Shown here: one piece after another, positions 42,102 to 52,300 of the stretch
How the letters are laid out: each line of letters opens with the position of its first letter
Position numbering within the stretch: position 1 is the first letter of the stretch
From: JBCCDY01 sp039030555
GTDB taxonomy: Bacteria > Bacteroidota > Bacteroidia > Cytophagales > Cyclobacteriaceae
Length of the DNA stretch: 64,000 nucleotides
Direction: 5' to 3'
Assembly (NCBI GenBank): GCA_039030555.1
Contig: JBCCDY010000004.1
Coordinates: forward strand, 1-64,000
The notes under the pieces: generated by a model
Databases searched by the model: none
Seen by the model: the letters and a program-made list of their open reading frames with translations, nothing else
What the model was told of the DNA's origin: nothing
Position numbers and translations under genes: made by a program

Positions 42102-44144
42102 GTGTACTCATTTTTATGGCTTAGATATCCATTTTCAAGATATGTATTAGCTCTTATTCTTGGAATTGTTTTATACAACTACATTTCGATAAGCATCGGT
42201 TATGTGTGGATTACCATGAGCATTGCAAGCGCTGTATTTTTAATGGGCTATCTCAGAAAAAAGTATGATCTAGCTACATTAACGGGTATAAACGCACTTT
42301 TATCTTTAGTGTTAATTGGGTTTATCTCTTCTCACTATAACGATGATCTAAATGCTCCACATCATATAGTAAAGCAGAGCTCAACTAATTCTTATTTTAA
42401 AGCTACCGTTATCCAAGAGGATGTTCGGAAGAAGAACTCTTATCAATCTATTGTTTACCTAAATACTTATTTAGACAGTACAGGCTGGAAGAATTGTGTT
42501 GGAAAAGTAATACTCTATCATGCTCATGATTCCAGTAATACGCTTCTAAGAGAAGGCGATAGGCTACTTTTCAAAGGAAGGGTGCAACCTATAGAAAACC
42601 GAGGTAATCCCTATGAATTTGATTATAAGGCTTTCATAGCAAGAAAGAATATCTTTCACCAAGCATTTATCGGGGGTAATTATAAGGTTATTGATCATAA
42701 GGAACATTTTCTGAGTAAGTACATCTATTCTATTCGAAATCATTACTTAAGAGTTTTCGAATCGCACTTTAAAAACCCTGATCAAAGATCTGTTTTATCT
42801 GCACTGATACTAGGGCAAAAGAATGACCTTTCCAGAGATCTGAAGTCGAATTACGCAAGGTCAGGGGCTATGCATATTCTGGCAGTATCAGGCTTACATG
42901 TCGGAATAATTTACCTGATAATTGTTTCCTTTTTGAAGATGATCGGATTAAGTCGAAAAAAATCGATTTTGAAAGCAACCATCGTCATTTTATGCATTTG
43001 GATTTATGCGGCAGTCACTGATTTTTCACCGTCTGTTACCAGAGCTTCAATCATGTTTTCTTTCATTGTGATAGCAGAAAACACAATTAGAAAATCCAAT
43101 ATTTACAACACACTCTGTGCTACAGCTTTCCTGATGCTACTCTTCAATCCGAATAAGTTATACGAGGTTGGCTTTCAACTTTCTTTTGTAGCTGTTTTCG
43201 GGATTATCTACTTTTTTAAAAGAGTTTATGACCTAATCTATATCGAAAACAAAGTCATAGACTGGTTCTGGCAAATAAGCTGTGTTACCATAGCTGTTCA
43301 GCTTGCAACTTTTCCAATTTCACTTTTTTATTTTCATCAGTTTCCCCTTCAAGGAATACTGACAAACATTATTGCTATACCTTCAGCTTTCGGCTTGTTA
43401 TCAGGCGGCTTGTTATTAGGAGTTCTTGACCCTATTCAAATGGTAAGCAATTACTTAGGTAAAGCTTTAGGTTATATTGTCGATTTGCTAAACTCGGCTG
43501 TCATCTTCTCAGGTAAATTGGACTTTCTGAATATTCTGAATTTCAATTTTGGACTATTTGAACTAGCATTAATCTATGCCATAATCATTCTTCTAATTGT
43601 TGCTTTTGAGACGCAGTCCAAAATAGCTATCTATCTGACTATGCTATTGATATTTACTTTTGGCGTAAATCAGAATCTTCAAAAAGAGCCTGATAGACAA
43701 CTTATTATTTACAATGCGCCAGGTAAAAGTTTGGTGGATTTCATATCGGGAAGACGTATTAAAACACTGGGCAGTCAGGAAAATGAGAATACAAAATATA
43801 TTACCAATCCCTTACGTGAGCGATTTTTAAACCCTAAAACAAGTGCTGGACTTAATCTACATAGAGATTCTCTCAATAACGCTCGGGCTTTTTATTTCGG
43901 TACCAAAAGAGTTTTCATTCTTGAGAAAGGATGGATTGAATCCAATGAGGTAACCAATACAATGAAAACAGATTTTTTGATCATAAAATCAGAGAGTATT
44001 AATACTCCTTCAGATTTGAACAGTTTTGAAGCTGACCAAATTATCTTCGATAGCTCATGGAGACCTTATCAGTTGACGGATTTTAAAGCTCTGAAGAATG
44101 CCCATTTTGTAACACTTGATGGCGCCTTCAGAGCTTCTTTTTAA
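42102..44144 (+). CDS. comEC: ComEC/Rec2 family DNA-uptake channel protein
   Basis: A 680-residue inner-membrane protein related to ComEC, which passes single-stranded DNA into the cytoplasm during transformation. It has an N-terminal DUF4131 region (about 20-200), then the Competence domain with HILAVSGLHVGIIYL (H266), and several helices to about residue 510. The C-terminal region (520-680) resembles the metallo-beta-lactamase part of long ComEC proteins but has no HxHxDH motif. Whether this bacterium takes up DNA is not shown. The start is GTG; there is no in-frame ATG nearby. No comEA or comEB is adjacent. Confidence 0.88.
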   Translation: MYSFLWLRYPFSRYVLALILGIVLYNYISISIGYVWITMSIASAVFLMGYLRKKYDLATLTGINALLSLVLIGFISSHYNDDLNAPHHIVKQSSTNSYFKATVIQEDVRKKNSYQSIVYLNTYLDSTGWKNCVGKVILYHAHDSSNTLLREGDRLLFKGRVQPIENRGNPYEFDYKAFIARKNIFHQAFIGGNYKVIDHKEHFLSKYIYSIRNHYLRVFESHFKNPDQRSVLSALILGQKNDLSRDLKSNYARSGAMHILAVSGLHVGIIYLIIVSFLKMIGLSRKKSILKATIVILCIWIYAAVTDFSPSVTRASIMFSFIVIAENTIRKSNIYNTLCATAFLMLLFNPNKLYEVGFQLSFVAVFGIIYFFKRVYDLIYIENKVIDWFWQISCVTIAVQLATFPISLFYFHQFPLQGILTNIIAIPSAFGLLSGGLLLGVLDPIQMVSNYLGKALGYIVDLLNSAVIFSGKLDFLNILNFNFGLFELALIYAIIILLIVAFETQSKIAIYLTMLLIFTFGVNQNLQKEPDRQLIIYNAPGKSLVDFISGRRIKTLGSQENENTKYITNPLRERFLNPKTSAGLNLHRDSLNNARAFYFGTKRVFILEKGWIESNEVTNTMKTDFLIIKSESINTPSDLNSFEADQIIFDSSWRPYQLTDFKALKNAHFVTLDGAFRASF

Positions 44145-44336
44145 AAATAGTAAGCTTAAGAACTGTTCTATCGATTAAAAGGACATTTCAAACCTGCAAT
44201 AAAAAAGTCTTTGCTTCGAATGAAGGAATCCACTAAACGAAGTGCGAATAGCCGTCGACTAGAAATAAGTTCAGGATTAGAAGATTTAGAAAGCCGTTCC
44301 GAATAAACTATTTTCAAATTCAGAAAGAAAAATACA

Positions 44337-45110
44337 ATGAGCTTAGTTAAATATAGGTCAGAGAATAGAGTAGGTTTTATAACCCTCAACAGACCAGAAA
44401 AGAGAAATGCTTTAAGCTATGAAATGGTCACCGACTTAAAATCTGCTTTTGAGCAGGCACGAAATGATGATTCCGCCAAAGTGATCATTCTGAATGCAGA
44501 AGGAAAAGTTTTCTGCGCCGGTGCCGATCTGGCCTACATTCAAAGCCTTCAGACAAATACGCTTGAAGAGAATATTGAAGACTCCACACACCTCATGGAG
44601 CTTGTCAAGACCATATACACCTTCGAAAAAGTGGTTATTGCACAAGTTCATGGACACGCCATTGCCGGTGGTTGTGGTTTAGCTACCGTATGTGATTTTT
44701 CATTTACCGTTCCTGAGGCTAAGTTCGGATACACTGAGGTTCGAATTGGTTTTATTCCGGCCATCGTAAAGGTTTTTCTTCTGCGAAAGATAGGTGAGGG
44801 CAAAGCAAAAGAACTTCTTCTATCCGGTGATTTGATAGATTCCAGCTATGCAGAAAAAATAGGGTTGATCAACTCTGTAGTTCCAAAAGAAGAACTTGAA
44901 GATAAAGTGGCTGATTTTGCACAAAGGTTGATTAAAAACAACTCTGGTCAATCGATGGCATTTACCAAACAAATGATTGCTAAAGTACAGGAGTTAACTC
45001 TCGATGAAGGACTAGACTATGCAGCGAAAATGAATGCTGAAGCTCGTGGGAGTGATGACTGTAAAAAAGGAATTGCCTCCTTTCTAGAGAAAAAGGAGCT
45101 GGGATGGTAA
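44337..45110 (+). CDS. Enoyl-CoA hydratase/isomerase family protein
   Basis: A 257-residue crotonase-fold enzyme. The family motifs are FITLNRPEKRNALSYEM, the oxyanion-hole segment FCAGADLAYIQ, and AIAGGCGLATVCDF, then EVRIGFIPAIVKVFLLRKIGEGKAKELLL. It may act in beta oxidation or amino-acid degradation; methylglutaconyl-CoA hydratase is possible because of its context-free similarity. The ATG lies within a 192-base gap with no convincing promoter. Its end overlaps the HDAC-like gene by seven bases, so the two are translated together. Confidence 0.92.
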   Translation: MSLVKYRSENRVGFITLNRPEKRNALSYEMVTDLKSAFEQARNDDSAKVIILNAEGKVFCAGADLAYIQSLQTNTLEENIEDSTHLMELVKTIYTFEKVVIAQVHGHAIAGGCGLATVCDFSFTVPEAKFGYTEVRIGFIPAIVKVFLLRKIGEGKAKELLLSGDLIDSSYAEKIGLINSVVPKEELEDKVADFAQRLIKNNSGQSMAFTKQMIAKVQELTLDEGLDYAAKMNAEARGSDDCKKGIASFLEKKELGW

Positions 45111-46021
45111 ATGAAAAGCTAAAAATAGCTTTCTCAAGTAAGTACATTTACGAGCTTCCTGATAATCACCGATTTCCTATTCAAAAATATGAGTTACTGA
45201 AGGATCAACTGATTAGGGATGATATCGCATTCGAAGAAAATTTCTATGAAGCTGGTTTAGTAGAGAAAGACGTTTTAAAGAAGGCACATTCTTCTGAATA
45301 TGTCGAAAAAGTAATTAATCAAAAGCTTTCAAAAAAGGAGGTCAGAAAGATTGGCTTACCCATTTACGATGTATCCATCAGCCGTGCCTTGAATAGTGTA
45401 CAGGCTACCCTCGATTCATCTGATTATGCCTTGGAAACCGGCTTAGGAATCAACATTGGAGGGGGAACCCATCACGCCTATATTGATCACGGAGAAGGTT
45501 TCAGTATTTTCAACGACCTCGCTGTGGCTGCTTCGAATTTACTTTCAGAAAATCGAGTAAAAAGGGTTTTAATAGTCGATCTTGATGTTCATCAGGGCAA
45601 TGGAACAGCTTCCATATTTCAGAACGATGACCGTGTTTACACTATGAGTTTTCATGGAAAAAACAATTACCCTTTAAAGAAAGAAAAATCTGATCTTGAT
45701 ATCGCTTTCGATGATTTCACAGAAGACTCTCAATATCTATTGGAATTAGAAAAATACCTTCCAAAGATTATTAAGATTCATAAACCGGATATTGTTTTTT
45801 ATCAGGCAGGTGTAGATATTCTGAAGACAGACCTCCTTGGAAAGCTTTCCATTTCTAAAGAAGGTTGTAAAGAAAGAGATAGGATTATGTTTCAAAATGT
45901 ACGAAACAACAATATTCCTATCTTGATAACCTTAGGTGGAGGATATTCAGCTTTACTTAAAGACAACATAAATGCTCACCGAAATACCATTTCAGAAGCC
46001 GTTGATATTATTTTTGGTTAA
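45104..46021 (+). CDS. Histone deacetylase-like (AcuC/class IV) protein
   Basis: A 305-residue zinc-dependent deacetylase of the arginase/deacetylase fold. It has GGGTHHAYIDHGEG with the active-site histidine pair, the zinc ligands in LIVDLDVHQGNGTA (Asp and His) and the later Asp in YQAGVDILKTD. The C-terminal ITLGGGYS carries the glycine-rich loop. Bacterial relatives remove acetyl groups from acetoin-like compounds, polyamines or proteins; the substrate here is unknown. It overlaps the enoyl-CoA hydratase gene by seven bases, and its stop overlaps the convergent glpD stop by four. Confidence 0.9.
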   Translation: MVNEKLKIAFSSKYIYELPDNHRFPIQKYELLKDQLIRDDIAFEENFYEAGLVEKDVLKKAHSSEYVEKVINQKLSKKEVRKIGLPIYDVSISRALNSVQATLDSSDYALETGLGINIGGGTHHAYIDHGEGFSIFNDLAVAASNLLSENRVKRVLIVDLDVHQGNGTASIFQNDDRVYTMSFHGKNNYPLKKEKSDLDIAFDDFTEDSQYLLELEKYLPKIIKIHKPDIVFYQAGVDILKTDLLGKLSISKEGCKERDRIMFQNVRNNNIPILITLGGGYSALLKDNINAHRNTISEAVDIIFG

Positions 46022-47688
46022 CTCGAAACAATCTCTTCTTTAAATTCCAAAACCATTCCAATCTCATCTTCCATAGATTTCCATTCTTCCGATGATTTGG
46101 CGTCATCCCAGCCTAGATAATCTTGAAAAACTCCTAACACCTCATCTTTTGAAGGCTCTATACTTCCAATATCGAAATACAGTCTGCCCGTTCGTCGAAT
46201 ATAAAAATCCCGTAGATTTTGAACCATCTCTCTTTTAATACAGAAAACAGCTTCCTCTCCTACTAAAGAATACTTTCTCTTCTTGTCTTTTAACCGGTCA
46301 AGAATATCTTCTGCCTGAGTTCCATAATTATGGATTAAGTATCTGGCATCACTCTTTGAATAACCTAGTTCTTTTAAATCTTCTGCTAATTCTTTGATGT
46401 ATTTTTTAACTGATGAATATTTCTTGAACCTGTTTCCTTCAAGTTTCATATTTTCAGTCGAACAACGATCAAAGGTATTTCCAGTCTTCTCAATTAGCCT
46501 TACCAATACACGATCCGTAACTCTTTCTGCCATTTTCCTGAAACCAGTAAGCTTTCCACCTGCTATTGTAATCATCCCCGATTTAGATTCAAACATTTCA
46601 TCTTTTCTGGATATTTCCGATGCAGATTTGCCAGGCTGATGAATTAATGGCCTAAGTCCGGCCCAAGTTGAAACTACATCCTCAATTTTAAGATGTGAGC
46701 TAGGGATCATATTGTTCACGGCTTTAATGAGGTATTCCGCATCCTCCATATTGGCCGTTATCCTGTTTACATCGCCTTTATATGTAGTATCCGTAGTCCC
46801 GATATAGGTAATTTTTTGTCTTGGAATGGTAAAGATCATCCTGCCATCGGGTACATCGAAATATAAGGCCTGCTTCACAGGAAGCCGTTCCCAGGGAACA
46901 ACTAAGTGTACCCCTTTTGTCAAATGAAGTTGCCTTTCACTTAAGGACTTATCCTTCTTTCTAAAAATATCACCCCATGGACCCGTAGCATTTACAACTA
47001 CCTTAGCCGTTATATCAAAAGTTTCCCCTGATATTTGATCTTCAAGTTTTAGCCCGTCAACAAATCCGTCAGAATTATAAGAAAGCTCTTTTGCAGCAAC
47101 ATAGTTGATACAATCGGCACCGTAAAGTGTAGCTTTTTTTATCAATTCAATGGTCAGTCGCGCATCGTCGGTTCTGTATTCAGCATAAATTGCACCTCCT
47201 ACCAACTCTGTATTTCCTTCCAGCAGAGGCTCCATTTCCAAAACCTGCTCCATTTCGAGCATTTTTCTTTTGTCAGAGTCTTCAACGTCAGCTAGAAAAT
47301 CGTAAACCTTCAAGGCAATACTTGTACTCGTTTTCCCAAGAGAGCCCGTTTTAGTCAATGGAAGAAGCATCTTTTCCGGAATCGTGAGATGAGGCGCCAT
47401 ATTATGTACAATAGCACGTTCCTGACCGGTTTCTTTTACCAAGCCGAGCTCTAACTGCTTAAGATAGCGTAAACCACCATGGATGAGTTTAGTAGAACGA
47501 CTACTGGTACCAGACGCATAATCTTCTTTTTCAATTAAAAGCGTAGAAACGCCTCTAGTAACAGCGTCAAGAGCGATACCCGCTCCGGTTACCCCTCCAC
47601 CTATTACGACCAAGTCGTAATTCGTCTTTTTAATATAATCAACAAGCTCTTGCCTGTTTTTCGATGATAATTTGTCCTTTGAAATCAT
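46018..47688 (-). CDS. glpD: Aerobic glycerol-3-phosphate dehydrogenase
   Basis: GlpD is the FAD-dependent enzyme that oxidises glycerol-3-phosphate to dihydroxyacetone phosphate at the membrane and passes electrons to quinones. The 556-residue protein has the FAD-binding DLVVIGGGVTGAGIALDA near residue 25, the SSRSTKLIHGGLRYL segment and FTIPRQKITYIGTTDTTYKGD, plus a C-terminal helical domain. Length is normal. It ends just after the start codon region of no gene but overlaps the HDAC-like gene by four bases at its 3' end. glpK lies immediately upstream on the same strand, so the pair forms a glycerol-use operon. No glpF is seen. Confidence 0.95.
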   Translation of the reverse strand: MISKDKLSSKNRQELVDYIKKTNYDLVVIGGGVTGAGIALDAVTRGVSTLLIEKEDYASGTSSRSTKLIHGGLRYLKQLELGLVKETGQERAIVHNMAPHLTIPEKMLLPLTKTGSLGKTSTSIALKVYDFLADVEDSDKRKMLEMEQVLEMEPLLEGNTELVGGAIYAEYRTDDARLTIELIKKATLYGADCINYVAAKELSYNSDGFVDGLKLEDQISGETFDITAKVVVNATGPWGDIFRKKDKSLSERQLHLTKGVHLVVPWERLPVKQALYFDVPDGRMIFTIPRQKITYIGTTDTTYKGDVNRITANMEDAEYLIKAVNNMIPSSHLKIEDVVSTWAGLRPLIHQPGKSASEISRKDEMFESKSGMITIAGGKLTGFRKMAERVTDRVLVRLIEKTGNTFDRCSTENMKLEGNRFKKYSSVKKYIKELAEDLKELGYSKSDARYLIHNYGTQAEDILDRLKDKKRKYSLVGEEAVFCIKREMVQNLRDFYIRRTGRLYFDIGSIEPSKDEVLGVFQDYLGWDDAKSSEEWKSMEDEIGMVLEFKEEIVSS

Positions 47689-47689
47689 T

Positions 47690-49171
47690 TCAGTCTTCTA
47701 ACCAATTCAACGTTCTTTTCACAGCATTTAACCATCCATTGTACAATTGTTCCCTTTTTTCTTCAGAAATTTTTGGTTCAAACTCCCGGTCGGTCTTTTT
47801 TAACTTCACAATTTCCTCTTTCGTCCATAAACCAGCTTGAATACCCGCTAGGTAGGCGGCACCGCTAGCCGTAGATTCCAAATTCTCAGGCCTTATGACT
47901 GGTACTCCGAGAACATCAGCTTGAAATTGCATTAGCATACTATTCGCACAAGCTCCTCCATCAACTTGAAGCCTTTTAAATGGAACTCCGGAATCTTTTT
48001 CCATAATCCCTGCTATATCTTTAGTTTGATAAGCCATAGATTCCAAGGTAGCTCTAATCAAGTGATTCTTACCTGTGTCCCGCGTCAGTCCAAAAACAGC
48101 TCCCCTCGCATACATATCCCAATAAGGAGCGCCCAAACCAGTGAATGCAGGGACAACATAAACCCCATCATTGCTTTCAATCTGCGAGGCAAAATACTCT
48201 GAGTCTTTCGCATCGTCAATCAAGTGAAGTCCATCTCGAAGCCACTGAACAGCCGCACCAGCCACAAATATAGCCCCTTCCAATGCGTAGGTTATTTTAC
48301 CTTCCTCTCCCCAGGCTATTGTAGTAAGCAATCCATGTTTAGATTCTTTGGGTTTGTGTCCTGTATTCATAAGCATGAAACAGCCAGTTCCATAAGTGTT
48401 CTTGCCCATTCCTTCTTCGAAACAGGCTTGTCCGAATAAAGCTGCTTGCTGATCGCCAGCTACTCCATAAATGGGAATATCTTTCCCCTTAAGTTGAAAA
48501 CTTCCAAAATCATCTCTTGAGTTTTTGACCTCAGGAAGCATGCTCTCTGGAACTCCAAACACTCCTAATAATTCGCTATCCCATTTCCCTTCATGAATGT
48601 TATACAAAAGGGTTCTGGAAGCATTAGTGACATCTGTCGTATGAACCTTCCCCTTAGTCAATTTCCAGATCAGCCAGGTATCTATAGTACCAAAAAGTAA
48701 TTCCCCATTCTCCGCTTTTTCTTTAGCACCATCAACATGGTTTAGTATCCAATATACTTTTGAAGCTGAGAAATAGGAATCGATAACGAGGCCCGTTTTA
48801 CTTCTAATTTTCTCCTCTAAACCCTCTGATTTCAACTTTTTGCAGAAATCGGCTGTTCTTTTGTCTTGCCAAACTAAAGCTGCATGAATTGGATCACCTG
48901 ATGTTTTATCCCATACTAAAGTGGTTTCTCTTTGGTTAGTAATACCTAATCCAACGATATCTTCAGCTTCAATAGAATTTTTATTAATGACTTGGTTTAA
49001 TGTGGAAAGTTGAGTGTCCCATATCTCATTCGGATCATGCTCAACCCATCCCGGCCTTGGGAAATACTGAGTGAATTCTTTTTGCTCTACAGCGACAACC
49101 TCAGATTCTTCATTAAAAAGCAATGTTCTGCAACTGGTTGTCCCTTGATCTATAGATAAAATATACTTCAT
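47690..49171 (-). CDS. glpK: Glycerol kinase
   Basis: GlpK phosphorylates glycerol to sn-glycerol-3-phosphate, trapping it in the cell. The 493-residue FGGY-family kinase has SIDQGTTSCRTLLFN at the N terminus, WVEHDPNEIW, GITNQRETT, VPAFTGLGAPYW and a C-terminal DGGACANSMLMQFQAD with the phosphate-binding segment. glpD follows one base later. It is divergent from the AsmA-like gene across a 150-base gap, in which a 12-base palindrome could be an operator. Confidence 0.97.
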   Translation of the reverse strand: MKYILSIDQGTTSCRTLLFNEESEVVAVEQKEFTQYFPRPGWVEHDPNEIWDTQLSTLNQVINKNSIEAEDIVGLGITNQRETTLVWDKTSGDPIHAALVWQDKRTADFCKKLKSEGLEEKIRSKTGLVIDSYFSASKVYWILNHVDGAKEKAENGELLFGTIDTWLIWKLTKGKVHTTDVTNASRTLLYNIHEGKWDSELLGVFGVPESMLPEVKNSRDDFGSFQLKGKDIPIYGVAGDQQAALFGQACFEEGMGKNTYGTGCFMLMNTGHKPKESKHGLLTTIAWGEEGKITYALEGAIFVAGAAVQWLRDGLHLIDDAKDSEYFASQIESNDGVYVVPAFTGLGAPYWDMYARGAVFGLTRDTGKNHLIRATLESMAYQTKDIAGIMEKDSGVPFKRLQVDGGACANSMLMQFQADVLGVPVIRPENLESTASGAAYLAGIQAGLWTKEEIVKLKKTDREFEPKISEEKREQLYNGWLNAVKRTLNWLED

Positions 49172-49271
49172 ACTAAACTAAGGCTGATTTGATTGATGCT
49201 TACTTTCAACCTAACAATTATTTGACACTTTTCAGAAGGTAAAGCTTTCGAATTTTATTAATATTTTGAGT

Positions 49272-49283
49272 TATCTTAAGATA
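49272..49283. promoter_or_regulatory. Perfect 12-base palindrome in the glpK-asmA gap
   Basis: TATCTTAAGATA is a perfect palindrome at 101-112 bases upstream of the glpK start and 39-50 bases before the AsmA-like ATG. It could be a dimeric operator for a regulator of either gene. In AT-rich DNA it may also be a chance event. Confidence 0.25.
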
Positions 49284-49321
49284 TCATCCAACATTTAAAC
49301 AACATTTTTTCAGATTGAGTA

Positions 49322-52300
49322 ATGCCAAAAAGGGCAAAAAAGAAGTATCCTTTATTTCTTAGGAGAAGACGAAGGTTAACAGTACTTATAACTGTCTTTT
49401 CGCTATTTGCTCTGGTACTATTAGCAAATTTTGTTCTGTCGCGATATACGGCAAAAGTCACTGCTGAAATTGTCGCTTCAATAATCGAACAGGAAAGTAA
49501 AAGTAAATACAACCTCTCCTTTGAACGTATTTATGTTGATCTGATTTCAAAAAAAATAGTCATCTACGGTATTGAATTAGAATTAGGTCAGCAATTCAAG
49601 GATTTGGGTAAGTATGATGAATTCAGAAATACCTATGCTCTGAAGATTCCTAAAATAGAAATCGTACTAAATTCCGTTTCAGAAATTGTACTATATAAAG
49701 AACTGGATGTCAGTAGTTTAATACTAACTAACCCATTAGTTTCCATTGAACACTTTCCATCGGATAATTCTGAATTTGAGCTTTCAACCAATACTGGTGA
49801 CCTCTACCAGGTTGTTAGCGGATATATTAAATCATATCGGGTAGAAAATTTTAGAATAAACAATGGGCGCGCAAATTATGTAAACCACGGGAGGCTTGAT
49901 AGAAGCTACGATATACAAGACTTCTCTTTTCAGATGGAGAATTTTAAACTAGACTCTTCTTCACTTGCCAATCAAAATAAGATTCTTTATACCGATGAAA
50001 TCCTACTGACAATCAATAATGAGCAATTCAATTTACCGGATAGCCTTCACCAAATACGTTTTGATAGCTTATCAATTTCAACCAAAGAGTCTTCTATTTC
50101 CTTTCATAATATAAGGGTTGAACCTTTTGAAGAATTAGATAACATAGACCGGAGGCGACTTCTAAAATTAAATTTCTACGACTTCGGAATTCCGTTATTC
50201 AAACTGACCGGAGTTGATTTTAGTACGGCTTACAATCAGAACAAATTATTTATAGAATCTATCTTTTTAGAAGAACCCAATATAAGGACAGACGCAAGAA
50301 AAAAAGAGCGAAAAACAACGGTTGGTGATGAGGATAATAGACTAACGACTATTCTGGGGAGACTATTTGAAGAAATTATTATAAGCCAGCTTGAAGTCAA
50401 AAACGCCACGCTAAACTCTACATTTTATCCCAGAGGACGTAAACAACAATTCAAAACCAAAAGTATGTCTATGCTGCTTAGCGATCTCGAATTAGACTCT
50501 ACAGCAGCTTCAAGAATAGAGGATACCTTTTTCTATGACCATTTTGAAATACAGTTAAGTGATTATCATTTTATTCTTCCGGATAGCATTCACAAACTAG
50601 ATATTGAAGATTTGTACGTTTCTACCAAAGAAGATCAAATTAAGGCCAAAGGAATTCATCTTAAACCACGGTTTACTTATGATAGCTTAAAAATGATTTT
50701 CAAAAATGATCACATAAGCACTTTCGAAGTTGAATCAGACTTTGTAGAAGCCGATGGCGTTAACATCAAAAGATTTCTTTCTTCCAGAAGGCTAAACGCT
50801 GATAACATACGGATAAGTAGTAGTGCTATAAAAATTCTTGAGTCTTCTAAAGGAAAGACTCATCAGGAAAGTCAGAAAATGCATCTGTACCCTATCATCA
50901 AGAAAACGTTTCCAAGTATTGATATCAACGAATTCAAACTTGAAAAGAGTGATTTGAAGATTGTGTCCATTGAAAATCCGTCCACTGTCAAAGGAGAAAT
51001 TACTGATCTTTTCCTTCGTTTATCAGATTTTTCTATAGATAGCACCCAACATGAGCTTGATTCTGGCTTTTTCAATCATTTCAGATTCGAAACCAGTTCA
51101 AAGTCATTAAAGCTACCTCTCGACGATGGAGCGTGGATTCTAAACGTCGAAGGCTTCAATGCGAACAATAACGAGGGTTTGGTAAATTTCAATGAAGCTG
51201 TTTTAAAACCCGGAAAAAAAAGATCCAAAACCGAACTCAAACTTGGACAAACTTTCTTGTTCGGGTTAGATTTCGAAAAGGCCTTGAATGCTTCACTTTT
51301 GATTCAAGATTCTATTTCAATCGAGAATCCGAATATCAGCTTGAGCGTCAATGGTGAAAAGTCAAATGATAAGAAGAAAAAAACGCCTTTTCACATTGAA
51401 AGTAAAAAAATCAACATCAAGAATGGGCAAGTAGACTTATTTGAAGATGATATCCAGCTCATGAATTTTTCAAAAATTGATCTCTCCGTTATTGACTTTC
51501 AAACTGACTTTACTGACACCCTTAAACTCATACCCTTATCGTTCGGCAATTTCGATCTGAACATTAAAAAATCGGGAATATTAGAGCCTAAGTTGAACTA
51601 CATCTTATCAACTGAGCAAATCCATGCTTCTTCAAATAAGGCTTCATTCGCCATTTCAAATATTGAAGTCAAGAAAAACGAAGGAGACTCTCTATTTCAA
51701 GGTTTAAAAACGGATTGTAAACTTCGTATTCCCGAAATCACTGTAGGAGGGTTGGATTACTTCAAGTTATTGAATCAAAATCAATTTGAATCAGAAATAT
51801 TTTCAATACCTGAGTATGCATTATCTATGAACATCTATCCTCCGGAAGGAAAGAAAAGTCCCAAAGACTTCAAGGAGTTTCGAATGGAAAATATCAAAAC
51901 GCCTTTCAAGGATCTCAGTATCGATAAGGTCTTAATTTCACATGGTTTTATTGACGTTCAGTTTAAGGATAATCAGACATTCAAATATTATAAATCAGAG
52001 GATATCGATATTAGACTGGACGCTGTCAGACTTGGTAAAGGAGGTTCAAAAAAACCTCTATTTGTAATTTCCGATGAGCTATTTGTGGAAGCTTACAGTA
52101 GTAATCTCCAATTAGTCAATGCGGAAGACTCTCTGAACATTAGAAAATTAAAAATCGACTCAAAAAAGGGAGAAATATTATTAAATGGAGTACGCGTAAG
52201 GAACGAAAGCTTTACTGGTGAAAAGCAAAATGTTTATATAGATGGACAGTTGGATAACGCTACCGTACAGGGACTTTCTTTTGAACATCTATTATTAGAA

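Noticed and set aside
44168..44389. A 73-residue minus-strand open frame in the gap before the enoyl-CoA hydratase gene
   Set aside because: It runs into the hydratase gene and has low-complexity Phe/Leu/Arg content with no family features. I treat the 192-base gap as non-coding.
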